Assembly: GCF_026891975.1 (NCBI RefSeq)
Contig: NZ_JAPTGB010000008.1
Span: 1 to 64,000, forward strand
Length of the DNA stretch: 64,000 nt
Direction of reading: 5' to 3'
DNA from: Methanocorpusculum petauri
GTDB taxonomy: Archaea; Halobacteriota; Methanomicrobia; Methanomicrobiales; Methanocorpusculaceae
Positions 55,919-64,000 of the stretch are shown here, piece by piece. Positions within the stretch are counted from its first letter, which is position 1; the number at the start of each line of letters is the position of its first letter. Made by a program: the position numbers and the translations under genes. Below the pieces are notes generated by a model, which worked only from the letters and a program-made list of their open reading frames with translations, had not been told where the DNA came from and did not search any database.

Positions 55919-57142
55919 ATGTTAAAAGCAGTAAAAATTAAGAACGGCGTCTACTGGGTAGGAGCCATTGACTGGAACATTCGTGACTACCACGGCTACA
56001 CACTTCCGGGAACCACCTACAACGCATATCTTGTCATCGGCGACAAGGTTGCACTGATTGACGGAACCTATCCCGGACACGAGTGGCAGCTGATTGAACG
56101 TATTGAATCGGTTCTTCCGCTGGAGAAGATCGACTACATCGTTGCAAACCACATTGAGATCGACCACTCCGGTTCCCTCCCGCTTCTTTCCAAGAAGCTC
56201 CCGAACGTCCCGATCTACATGACCGAGATTGCCAAGAAAGGATTTGCACGCCACTACGACACGAGTGCGTGGAACATTCACACCATCAAAAATCTCGAAA
56301 ACCTGCCCCTTGGCGGCGGCAAGACCCTGACCTTCCTTGAGGCACCGTTCCTTCACTGGCCTGACTCCATGTTTACCTATCTCGGTGAAGACAAGATTCT
56401 CTTCCCGAACGATGCATTCGGCCAGCACGTCGCATCCAGCGAGCGTTTCGACGATGAGCTCGGTATTGATGTTGCCATGGAGCATGCAGCAAAGTTCGTA
56501 GCAAACCTGATCGTCCCGCTCTCTCCGAAAGTTCTCAAGAAACTCGGTGAAGTTACCGAACTTGGTGTGCCAATTGAGATGATTGCACCGTCGCACGGTA
56601 TCATTTGGAGAAGCCACGCAGCAGACATCATCAACGCCTATGTCAATTGGGCAAACGGTGTTTCCAAGAACAAGATCACCATCGTCTATGACACGATGCA
56701 TTACTCGACCGGCATCGCAGCTCAGTACATTGCCGAGGGAGCAATCTCTGAAGGCGTTGAAGTCAAGGTTGATCTCCTCAAAGACGGACGCTATGAAGGT
56801 GTCCACAGATCCGATGTCGTCCGCGACATTCTTGACTCAAAAGCGGTCATCGTCGGATCGCCTACTCTCGAAGACTATCCGCTGCCGACGGTTGCAGGAT
56901 TCCTGTACTATCTGATGGGAATCAGACCGGGCAAACAGACCCAGAAGAAGATCGGATTTGCCTTCGGATCCAACGGCGGCAAAGGCGGAGCACCCAAAGT
57001 CATCACCGAACTTTTGGAAAAGGCAGGTATTCAGATCTGCCACGATCCGATCGAGTTCACCTACCGTCCGGATCAGGCGGACAAGGAAAAATTCTTTGCC
57101 CTTGGACAGGAAATCGCAAAAGAGATCAAAAAGATGCCGTAA
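55919..57142 (+). CDS. fprA: Coenzyme F420H2 oxidase (A-type flavoprotein)
   Basis: 407 residues. Reduces O2 to water with F420H2 and protects the anaerobe. The N-terminal metallo-beta-lactamase domain holds the diiron site (HIEIDHSGSLP, APFLHWPDSM, PNDAFGQHVAS, SHGIIW). The C-terminal flavodoxin domain starts near residue 255 (ITIVYDTMHYSTGIAAQYI) with the FMN loop GSPTLEDYPLP. A hairpin plus T-tract follows. Confidence 0.95.
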   Translation: MLKAVKIKNGVYWVGAIDWNIRDYHGYTLPGTTYNAYLVIGDKVALIDGTYPGHEWQLIERIESVLPLEKIDYIVANHIEIDHSGSLPLLSKKLPNVPIYMTEIAKKGFARHYDTSAWNIHTIKNLENLPLGGGKTLTFLEAPFLHWPDSMFTYLGEDKILFPNDAFGQHVASSERFDDELGIDVAMEHAAKFVANLIVPLSPKVLKKLGEVTELGVPIEMIAPSHGIIWRSHAADIINAYVNWANGVSKNKITIVYDTMHYSTGIAAQYIAEGAISEGVEVKVDLLKDGRYEGVHRSDVVRDILDSKAVIVGSPTLEDYPLPTVAGFLYYLMGIRPGKQTQKKIGFAFGSNGGKGGAPKVITELLEKAGIQICHDPIEFTYRPDQADKEKFFALGQEIAKEIKKMP

Positions 57143-57495
57143 ATCAGGGATTCTATTCCCGCATCTTCTTTTTTTAGTATTTTAGTATATTAGAGTTAGA
57201 GCCGGATCAGTCGCCATAATCTGAAAAACTCTGCGACATCATCATCAAAAGAAAAGAATTTTTGTAGGCATGAGACAGAACTCCCCTCTTCCCCACAACT
57301 ACAATAGTATTCTCTGCGTATTACCATATGAATCTTGCGGACGGCTGATACATTGGGAAAGGAGAATCATGTACAAAATGCCTCCATTATAATCAGAGTG
57401 GGGGATATTCTGCATGGAAGCGCCGAACCTCGACACTGTCCTTCACCCGGATTGGATCAGGTTTATTGCATTTTGCCGCACACGTAAACAACAGA
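57143..57495. other. Intergenic stretch between fprA and addB
   Basis: 353 bases: fprA terminator at the left, then AT-rich sequence, then a short frame beginning at 57414 that overlaps the addB start. A TATA-like GTTTATTGC (57461-57469) lies about 30 bases before the addB ATG. Nothing else is recognised. Confidence 0.6.
57147..57175 (+). terminator. Hairpin plus T-tract after fprA
   Basis: GGGA-TTCTAT-TCCC (57147-57160) and, nine bases on, seven T (57169-57175). Confidence 0.55.
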
Positions 57496-57539
57496 ATGGC
57501 TGCGACGATCCGTTACGGATTACCGGGAACCGCGCTTGA
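57414..57539 (+). CDS. Doubtful 41-residue frame overlapping addB start
   Basis: Peptide begins MEAPNLDTVLHPDWIRFI, which looks protein-like and reminds me of the start of small conserved methanogen proteins. After about 22 residues it loses that character and runs into addB in another frame. It may be a truncated gene. A GGGG lies ten bases before the ATG. Confidence 0.2.
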   Translation: MEAPNLDTVLHPDWIRFIAFCRTRKQQNGCDDPLRITGNRA

Positions 57540-60498
57540 TGCATATACTGCGGAGTATCTCTCGGAGTCTAAAGGTCGCCCTGCCGGTGTGTGGATGATT
57601 CTACCAGTAAACCGCCTGGCAGAAACACTGAAACAGGACATGGCTGCACAGAAAATTCCATTCATCCCCTCCCGGATCACAACCGTATCTGCATTTGCCG
57701 AGACCGTTGTAACCGCTGCATACCCTGGTGTGCGCATTCTCTCTCCGGTTGAACAGAAACTCATCTTCTCCCGCATTGTTGAGAACAGTCCCGAACTGTG
57801 TCGTCTGCTCTCCCCAAAAACAGATATCGCGGACTCTTCCGGAAGATCTATGGGATTATCATCGGTGGAAAATCTTGTCACACTCTACAACACGCTCAGG
57901 TTCCGGCGTGCCGCACTCCCGAAAGGAAATGACAGACTTGCGGCTCTTTCATCAGTGTTTACTGCGTATGAGAATTTCTGTGAGATCGAACAGATCGCAG
58001 ATTCACCCGCCGTTCTTCGTCTTGCCGCAGATGCAGTCCGCTGCGGAAAGTTTCCGCTGCAATCTGTGTACCTCTATGGTATCTTCTCGCCGAAAGAACT
58101 TGAGGCGGATCTGTTGGATGCGGTACGGATTGCTGCAAACCGGATCTCCGAGTTTGTTCCTCATGCCGCAAACGACAAAATTTTTCCTCCCCGCGAAGAT
58201 GTGCTGCCTGACGGGAGTGATACAGGAGACTTTGCCGAGTCGGTGTTTCAGCAGCTTTCCATCTCTCCTGATCTGCCGATCAAAAAGATCGGTGTTTTCA
58301 GTAACCGCATCGCCGAACTTTCCGCGATTGCAGAAGAGATCTGCTGTCTTATCGAAAGCGGAGTAAAACCCGGAGACATTGCGGTACTCACACCGGAAGT
58401 CCCGCTGTATGCAGAACTTGCCGGAGAACTGTTCTCCGATTTTTCCGCGAACGGAAAATCTCTGGAGTTTACCAGTTCCATCGGTCATCCGCTGTTTCGA
58501 AGCAGATCCATAGCTGCGGTGTTTTCTCTTCTGAAAACAGTTCTTGGAAATTACACTGCTCCGGATATGACAACCCTCTTCTCATATCCGTACTTTTTCT
58601 GGGGGGAGCGCTATATCCCGCCTCGCGATCTCACCTGTATCTCCCGCTCTGCCGAGATCACCGGCGGCAGGCGACAGTGGCTGGAGTATCCGAAGGCCTT
58701 GCGTGCAAGATTTGTGGCAGGCATGGATGATCCTGAAATCCCTGCCCCGGAAAAATCAGAGCTTGCCGCCAAAGTTCAGAGAATCGATACCATCCTGAAA
58801 AAATTAGAGGACGTCTTCACCCTGTTAGACCAGCTCAGCAGAAAAAATCGTTCCGCCTCGGAGTTTGTCACCGTTTTACGCCACATCTTTGCGGAACTCA
58901 GTTACCCTCAGGGCCATCTCGGCAGACGTCTTCCGCGGGAAGACGCGGCGGCAGTTGAGAGGTTCTCTTCGGTTCTTGCAGACATTGATGCGGCGGAAAC
59001 TCTGATGCGACCGGAACGCATCTCTCTTGGCAGGTTTTATGCAATGCTCTTTGCCTTCGTCAAGTCAGTACAGAGTTCCCCCCCACCCTCAGGAAATGCC
59101 GAAAATGAGGTGAAAATTCTCGGATTCCGTGAGATCGTTCACCAGAAAATTCCGTATGTCTTCCTCGCCGGTCTCACTGCGGACGTACTTCCCCGTGTGC
59201 ATCCCCGGTTGCCGTTTCTGACCATGACCGAGACGCTTGAAGCAGGAACACAGACCTATGAAGAAACCCTCCGAGAGGAGCGGTATGCGTTTTTATCGGC
59301 TATTCTTGCGGCAGAGGATGCTGTATATCTTTCTGCTCCTGCAAGTGATGATGGTTCCGCAAAAATTCCGTCTGCATGGCTGAAGATGTTTGATCTGCCG
59401 AATACTGGGTGGAACTGCAGAGAACTCCGCCATTCAGCGTCCTGGCTTTCGGAACATGCAGGCCGTCTGATTTCGGAGGGAAGATGGGAGGAAGGTCTTG
59501 ACTGTTCCCGTCTTCCGGATCTGTCCGATGCGGCACGACGGATCGAAATTGAGACAGTTGAACGTGCCGGACCTCCTGCAACCATCTATGACGCGGTTTT
59601 TTCCTCCCACCCGCTTCAGGAACAGTTCAAAACCCGGTACAGTGCCGGGGCATGCTTTACCGTAACTGATCTGGAACGGTATGCCGCCTGTCCGTTCCGC
59701 TGGTACACGGAGCTGCATCTGCGGCTGATACCGCATCCCGACCCGGAAAGTGATGAGCGGCCGGAACTCGGGAACGTCATTCATAAAACAATGTACCGGT
59801 TGATCACCGAGTCGGAGAACTTCCCTCCATCGAAAGAAACGCGGGATGCCGCTGTATCCGATCTCCTGAAGATTGCGGATGAAGAGTTTTCCAAAGTCGG
59901 CCTTGCAACGCCGAAGTGGCAGAGTCTGCGCAACCGGTACATCGGTACGCCCTCATATCCGGGCAGACTTTCCGAGGTAATTGATCACGAGATTGCGCTT
60001 GCCGAAACCGGCAGCGTCACCCCAAAAGAGCTGCTGGAATATCCCTTCTCCATGGCGGAAATGCCGGGTGTTCTGCTTCCTGACGGAAGCGAACTGCGGG
60101 TGGAGGGAAGAGTTGACCGTATTCGTTTTTTGGGGGGAACATACATCGTAACCGACTACAAAACAGGCAGGGCAAAAAATACTGCGGAGATAGAATCCGG
60201 CAGATCCCTGCAGCTTCCGCTCTACCTTGCGGCGATGGACCATCTTCATCCCGACTGGACACGGGGCGGGGGAACCTACTACCGGATAGCGGCGGGTGCG
60301 GTTGAAGAGACAAATCCGCTGAGCCGTGATGCGGACTGTTTTGTACCCAATGCCCTGCTGCATGCGGTACGCTGCCGTGCCGGCATGCAGCAGGGCCGAT
60401 GTCAGCCGGTGTATGACAAAACCGTTTGTGAACATTGCCGCGAACATTTTATCTGCCGGTTTGACCGGCTGCGGTCTCTTGCCGGAGGGGATCTCTGA
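57496..60498 (+). CDS. addB: AddB-like helicase-nuclease subunit with Fe-S cluster
   Basis: 1000 residues from the ATG at 57496; an in-frame TTG at 57466 overlaps the TATA-like sequence. N-terminal degenerate helicase domain (GVWMILPVNRLAETL, PSRITTVSAFAETVV) without a standard Walker A. C-terminal PD-(D/E)XK nuclease: GRVDRIRF and VTDYKTG with Asp887 and Lys889. Cysteines C732 (AACPFRW), C978, C981 and C987 reproduce the spacing of the 4Fe-4S cluster in bacterial AddB. Probably processes double-strand DNA ends with AddA, whose ATG shares a base with this stop. RexB-like proteins are the alternative name. Confidence 0.86.
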   Translation: MAATIRYGLPGTALDAYTAEYLSESKGRPAGVWMILPVNRLAETLKQDMAAQKIPFIPSRITTVSAFAETVVTAAYPGVRILSPVEQKLIFSRIVENSPELCRLLSPKTDIADSSGRSMGLSSVENLVTLYNTLRFRRAALPKGNDRLAALSSVFTAYENFCEIEQIADSPAVLRLAADAVRCGKFPLQSVYLYGIFSPKELEADLLDAVRIAANRISEFVPHAANDKIFPPREDVLPDGSDTGDFAESVFQQLSISPDLPIKKIGVFSNRIAELSAIAEEICCLIESGVKPGDIAVLTPEVPLYAELAGELFSDFSANGKSLEFTSSIGHPLFRSRSIAAVFSLLKTVLGNYTAPDMTTLFSYPYFFWGERYIPPRDLTCISRSAEITGGRRQWLEYPKALRARFVAGMDDPEIPAPEKSELAAKVQRIDTILKKLEDVFTLLDQLSRKNRSASEFVTVLRHIFAELSYPQGHLGRRLPREDAAAVERFSSVLADIDAAETLMRPERISLGRFYAMLFAFVKSVQSSPPPSGNAENEVKILGFREIVHQKIPYVFLAGLTADVLPRVHPRLPFLTMTETLEAGTQTYEETLREERYAFLSAILAAEDAVYLSAPASDDGSAKIPSAWLKMFDLPNTGWNCRELRHSASWLSEHAGRLISEGRWEEGLDCSRLPDLSDAARRIEIETVERAGPPATIYDAVFSSHPLQEQFKTRYSAGACFTVTDLERYAACPFRWYTELHLRLIPHPDPESDERPELGNVIHKTMYRLITESENFPPSKETRDAAVSDLLKIADEEFSKVGLATPKWQSLRNRYIGTPSYPGRLSEVIDHEIALAETGSVTPKELLEYPFSMAEMPGVLLPDGSELRVEGRVDRIRFLGGTYIVTDYKTGRAKNTAEIESGRSLQLPLYLAAMDHLHPDWTRGGGTYYRIAAGAVEETNPLSRDADCFVPNALLHAVRCRAGMQQGRCQPVYDKTVCEHCREHFICRFDRLRSLAGGDL

Positions 60499-63400
60499 TG
60501 CCGGACCTGACCTCCCGGCAGAAGGAGGCGCTTGCCATGGGAAAGAGCCTCTGCGTAACGGCAGGTGCCGGTACCGGTAAAACATTCCTGCTGAGCAAAC
60601 GCTATCTGGCGCTTCTGATGCATCTGCGGGAACAAAAAGGCACCGCAACCGTTTCCGAGGTGCTTGCCCTGACCTTCACCGAGAAGGCCGCAAGCGAGAT
60701 GCGTGAGAGAATTGAGACAGATATCCGCACGCTTGCAGCCTCCGCAGCCACTGAGGAGGAGTGCCGGTTTTGGACAGGTATTCTTGATGAGTTCTTCCGT
60801 TCTTCCATTACCACGTTTCACGGATTCTGCGCATCGGTGCTGCGGGAGTTTGCTCTGGACGCAGGTCTTGATCCCGGCTTTGAGATTCTGGACGAGATGG
60901 AAAAACAGGTACTGACGGCAACGCTCATCCGCAGCGTCCTCATCCGGCCGCCTGAGTCTCTGTATCAGGACTGTGCACTGCTGTTTGAAGATGTGGCCAC
61001 CCCGGAAAAGATGGTTGCCGAACTTCTGCCGAAGTATCCTGAGTTCCGGCACCATTTCCCGAAAAACGATGAAGAGATGACTGCCTGTATCCGGGAATGG
61101 CGGCGTCTGATGCTTGCGGCTGTCCGGGAACGGCAGACAGTGTTTTTCTCCGGAGAAGCCGCCTCCGCAGTATCAGAACTGATCGATCTCGCGGAGTGTT
61201 ACGGAAACTGCGACGATTCCGGTGCAGAGTATCTCCGCCGGATTCTTCCTGCCCTCCGGCAGCTCAGGGATGATGCCGATGCGGAAGCGTTCTGTGCTGC
61301 CGTTACTGCCGTGCAGAAGGCAAATGGAAGCAAGACCGGAAAACGGCTCGGCAGCCGTGGTGTGTTCGGTACAGACCTTGATCGGCTGCGGGAATCGTTT
61401 GCATCGCTCAGATCCGCGACAGAGACTGTTCCAAAGGGATGGGATCATATTCCGGGACCGGACGACGCCTTCTCCCGTGAAAGCATCCGGGTAATTGCAG
61501 CTCTCGGTCGCGTAACCGATGAGGTGTACCGCAGATACCAGCAGGAGAAACAGCAGCGGGGAGCGCTGGACTTCGAGGACTTAATCCGTATGACTGCAGA
61601 GGTCATTGAGATTCCCGGCGTTCTTCAGGCGCTGCAGCGGCGCTTTTCCTACATCCTTGTTGACGAAGTGCAGGACACCGATCCTGCACAGTCGGCCATC
61701 ATCTGGAAGATCATCGGTGCTCTGACCCCGTCCAACGATGCGGTCTTCATCGTCGGAGATCCGAAACAGTCAATCTATGCGTTCCGCAACGCTGACATCT
61801 GTGAGGTGAACGCCATGCAGGAGAGAATAACCGCCGGCTGCGGAACAGATCCGGTTGCACTTGACATCAGTTTCCGCAGTACCAAAGAGATCTTGGGTGT
61901 GGTAAACACCATCTTTTCCCGGCTGTTTGCCGAGACCGCAGAGGCTTGGGATGTCTCCTATGATCCCATCTCGGTGTCCCCGGCCCGTGAAAAAGACGCA
62001 GGAACGGTACAGATTCTCAAAACGATTCCCGACGCTTCTGCCCCTGATCCGCTTCTTGAAGCACGGGCGATCGCCGCACGCATCCGGGAGCTGATTGCAT
62101 CCGGCATCATGATCCGGGACGGATGTGTCCTGCGTCCTGCACGATTCGGGGACGTTGCCATCCTGATTGAGACACGAAACAATCAGGCGATGATTGAACA
62201 CGCCCTTCGCGAGGCGTATGTTCCCTATAGTATCTACAAGAGCCAGGGATTTTATCGTTCACAGGAGATTGCCGACATTACCCAGCTTCTCTCGGTTGTT
62301 GCAGGACTGGGCGATGACATTGCGCTCTACGGTGTTCTGCGCTCCCCGTACTTCGGTATTCCGGATGCGGAACTCTGCATTACGGGAGGCGGCAGCTACT
62401 ACGGCCGCATCATCCGTTACGCCGCGGAGAACCCCGGTTCCCGGATTGCATCCGCTGTTGCCCGGCTGAAAGCATGGCAGAAGTGTGCCGGAACCGAACC
62501 GCTGCCGGAATTTCTGCGGCGGATTCTGCGCGAGTCCGGCATGCATGCAGTGTACGGCGGCCTGAAAAACGGCAGGTATGTTCTTGCAAATCTGGAGAAA
62601 CTGATCGGAATTGCACGCTCGCAGGTGCACAGACGTGCGATGCCGCTGCCGGAGTTTGTGCGGGTACTTGCGACCGGTGCCGAGCAGGAGATCAAGGAGA
62701 GTGTTGCACAGATCGATCTGCCGGAGGGAGACACAGTCCGGATTATGACGGTGCACGCCTCGAAAGGACTGGAGTTCCCGATTGTGGTTCTTGCAAATCT
62801 TGACAGCAGTACCTCATCTCCCGGAACCGGTCTTGTGCTTGATAAAGAACTCGGTGTAGGTCTGCCTATCCGGATGCACGGCGCAGGAGAACGTGCCGCG
62901 GATACCTTTGTGAAGATGTTTACCCACGAGGTCCGGGATGCAAAAGAGATCGCAGAGAAGAAGCGGTTGTTTTATGTTGCCATGACACGGGCGCGGGATC
63001 ATCTGATTTTGTCATATGTGGAAGGTAAAACTTTTCCTCCGAAGAACAGCCGGGCTGCATGGCTTGCCGCATATCTCCTTCCCAAAGAGAATCTGTCATC
63101 TTCGTTTGCGTTTGCAACGGATGACGGTATTTCTGTTGGGATTTCCGTTACCGAGTATGTTTCCGGTGAACGTGTCATACCTGATGCTGCCGTGCCTGCG
63201 GTAAGACCCTCTCTTCCTGCTGACTATCAGTATATTCGGGAGGAGGAGGACAAAACCCGCGACGCTGCAAAACACCCCGCCAGTGCAACCCGCCTGAATC
63301 ACCCGGATCAGAACATTTCCTGTAGCACATATGCACCCGTGATTTACGGAATTGTTCTGCACAGAGTATTTCAGGGACAGGATGCTTCCATGCTGTGCAG

Positions 63401-63806
63401 ACGATACCGGCTGAACGAGGAGGACCGTATTTCTCTTGTACGTGCATATGAAGCGTTTCTTGCCTCTCCGCTGATGCAGAATGTTTCTGAGGAGTTCTGC
63501 GAGCTGCCGTTCTCGGCTGAGATATGCGGCAGGCAGTTTACCGGTGTCATTGACCGGCTTGTCAGGTATGCAGACGGAAGCTGGCGCATCATCGACTATA
63601 AATCCGGTTCCCTGATGACCGCGGGACCGGACGAATTGAAAGACTACCGGCGTCAGGTTTCCATTTATGCCGCTGCGGTCCGCCGGCTCTTTCTGGTGGA
63701 GGCATCTGCCTGCATCTACTTCGCACAGGATGGCAGAGTCATGGAGGTGTCTTCGGATGAATCCGGGCTCACGGCTTTGTTTGATGATCAGGGGGATGTC
63801 TCATGA
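60498..63806 (+). CDS. addA: AddA-like UvrD-family helicase-nuclease
   Basis: 1102 residues. Superfamily 1 helicase motifs in order: VTAGAGTGKTFLLS near residue 20, LTFTEKAASEMRERIE, LVDEVQDTDPAQSAI near 385, VGDPKQSIYAFRNAD, LDISFRST, MTVHASKGLEFPIVVL near 750, and YVAMTRARDHLILS near 830. A RecB-type nuclease follows at the C-terminus (FTGVIDRLVRYADG, WRIIDYKSG). 3'-5' translocase partner of AddB in end resection. A bacterial-type complex is uncommon in archaea, suggesting ancient transfer. Base composition does not stand out here. Confidence 0.9.
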   Translation: MPDLTSRQKEALAMGKSLCVTAGAGTGKTFLLSKRYLALLMHLREQKGTATVSEVLALTFTEKAASEMRERIETDIRTLAASAATEEECRFWTGILDEFFRSSITTFHGFCASVLREFALDAGLDPGFEILDEMEKQVLTATLIRSVLIRPPESLYQDCALLFEDVATPEKMVAELLPKYPEFRHHFPKNDEEMTACIREWRRLMLAAVRERQTVFFSGEAASAVSELIDLAECYGNCDDSGAEYLRRILPALRQLRDDADAEAFCAAVTAVQKANGSKTGKRLGSRGVFGTDLDRLRESFASLRSATETVPKGWDHIPGPDDAFSRESIRVIAALGRVTDEVYRRYQQEKQQRGALDFEDLIRMTAEVIEIPGVLQALQRRFSYILVDEVQDTDPAQSAIIWKIIGALTPSNDAVFIVGDPKQSIYAFRNADICEVNAMQERITAGCGTDPVALDISFRSTKEILGVVNTIFSRLFAETAEAWDVSYDPISVSPAREKDAGTVQILKTIPDASAPDPLLEARAIAARIRELIASGIMIRDGCVLRPARFGDVAILIETRNNQAMIEHALREAYVPYSIYKSQGFYRSQEIADITQLLSVVAGLGDDIALYGVLRSPYFGIPDAELCITGGGSYYGRIIRYAAENPGSRIASAVARLKAWQKCAGTEPLPEFLRRILRESGMHAVYGGLKNGRYVLANLEKLIGIARSQVHRRAMPLPEFVRVLATGAEQEIKESVAQIDLPEGDTVRIMTVHASKGLEFPIVVLANLDSSTSSPGTGLVLDKELGVGLPIRMHGAGERAADTFVKMFTHEVRDAKEIAEKKRLFYVAMTRARDHLILSYVEGKTFPPKNSRAAWLAAYLLPKENLSSSFAFATDDGISVGISVTEYVSGERVIPDAAVPAVRPSLPADYQYIREEEDKTRDAAKHPASATRLNHPDQNISCSTYAPVIYGIVLHRVFQGQDASMLCRRYRLNEEDRISLVRAYEAFLASPLMQNVSEEFCELPFSAEICGRQFTGVIDRLVRYADGSWRIIDYKSGSLMTAGPDELKDYRRQVSIYAAAVRRLFLVEASACIYFAQDGRVMEVSSDESGLTALFDDQGDVS

Positions 63807-63860
63807 CTCCCTGGTTTGCGGACGAAAGCATGAATATCCGGTGGAACCTATGAATACCTC

Positions 63861-64000
63861 ATGATTCATGTTGGCGTTCTTGGAGCAACCGGTGCTGTTG
63901 GTCAGCGTTTTGTCCAGCTCCTCGCAAATCATCCGTGGTTTACTCTCTCAACCCTTACTGCATCCGACCGTTCCGCAGGCAAGAGCTACGGCTCGGTCGT
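63861..64000 (+). CDS. asd: Aspartate-semialdehyde dehydrogenase (partial, 5' end only)
   Basis: The first 46 codons are in the window, starting [20 protein letters not shown], with the NADP-binding GATGAVGQ and the family-typical [19 protein letters not shown] (archaeal/fungal subtype). Makes aspartate semialdehyde for lysine, threonine and methionine. Start at the ATG at 63861, 54 bases after addA, with a TATA-like ATGAATACC just upstream suggesting little or no leader. Confidence 0.88.
   Translation, partial: MIHVGVLGATGAVGQRFVQLLANHPWFTLSTLTASDRSAGKSYGSV

Noticed and set aside
63803-63853. 16-residue frame overlapping the addA stop
   Set aside because: It has an ATGA overlap but is too short and has no recognisable product.

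Overview
The window reads as a methanogenic archaeon of the order Methanomicrobiales, most like Methanocorpusculum (a genus-level inference from gene content, not a measurement). Signs of this are F420-type formate dehydrogenase, the coenzyme F430 (cfb) pathway, F420H2 oxidase FprA, formaldehyde-activating enzyme, archaeal leucyl-, methionyl-, phenylalanyl- and tryptophanyl-tRNA synthetases, diphthine synthase, archaeal L10e, archaemetzincin, and archaeal TATA promoters with short leaders. Coding is dense, on both strands, with many 4-bp stop/start overlaps.

Layout. 1-3282 (minus): fdhB (runs off the left edge) and fdhA. 3283-3734: gene-free, with a possible structured RNA. 3735-7759 (minus): cfbA-cfbE-cfbD-cfbB, without cfbC. 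7877-13167 (plus): hisI, a PIN/ATPase/KH protein, leuS. 13294-16279 (minus): two tandem flippase-like membrane proteins and an FkbM-type methyltransferase that seems to start at CTG. 16390-18386: UPF0146, then archaemetzincin overlapping an orphan Cas1 homologue with an altered active site. 18588-26654 (plus): ychF, a small unknown gene, an AGCS symporter, an MBL hydrolase, DNA ligase, an RND/MMPL exporter. 26655-27724: AT-rich and gene-poor, abutting the 3' end of tRNA-Thr(CGU). 27883-32847: DUF3467, a Cas4-like Fe-S protein with an altered active site, DtxR-FeoA regulator, FeoB, dphB, DUF357. 32973-37617 (plus): DUF2193, DUF2180, aquaporin, an ABC permease/ATPase pair, L10e. 37819-43517: two-subunit fumarase, a znuACB-type metal importer, a DHA2 exporter. 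43617-52667: rpiA, an unknown gene, metG, and a minus-strand pheT/pheS/trpS/endA group. 52766-57142: a secreted propeller-like protein, a V4R regulator, fae, fprA. 57496-63806: an AddB/AddA-like helicase-nuclease pair. 63861-end: start of asd.

How the genes fit together. fdh supplies electrons from formate, cfb makes the nickel cofactor of methyl-CoM reductase, and fae and fprA deal with formaldehyde and oxygen. feo and znu import metals. Two blocks serve tRNA charging, splicing and modification. The most unusual content is a pair of CRISPR-adaptation homologues (Cas1-like at 17451-18386, Cas4-like at 28218-28910). Neither has an array or other cas genes nearby, and in both the expected catalytic residues look substituted while the fold and, for Cas4, the Fe-S cysteines remain. 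This suggests repurposed, non-nucleolytic roles. Other points of interest are a CTG start codon, a candidate non-coding RNA, several inverted-repeat operators, and a bacterial-type AddAB locus.
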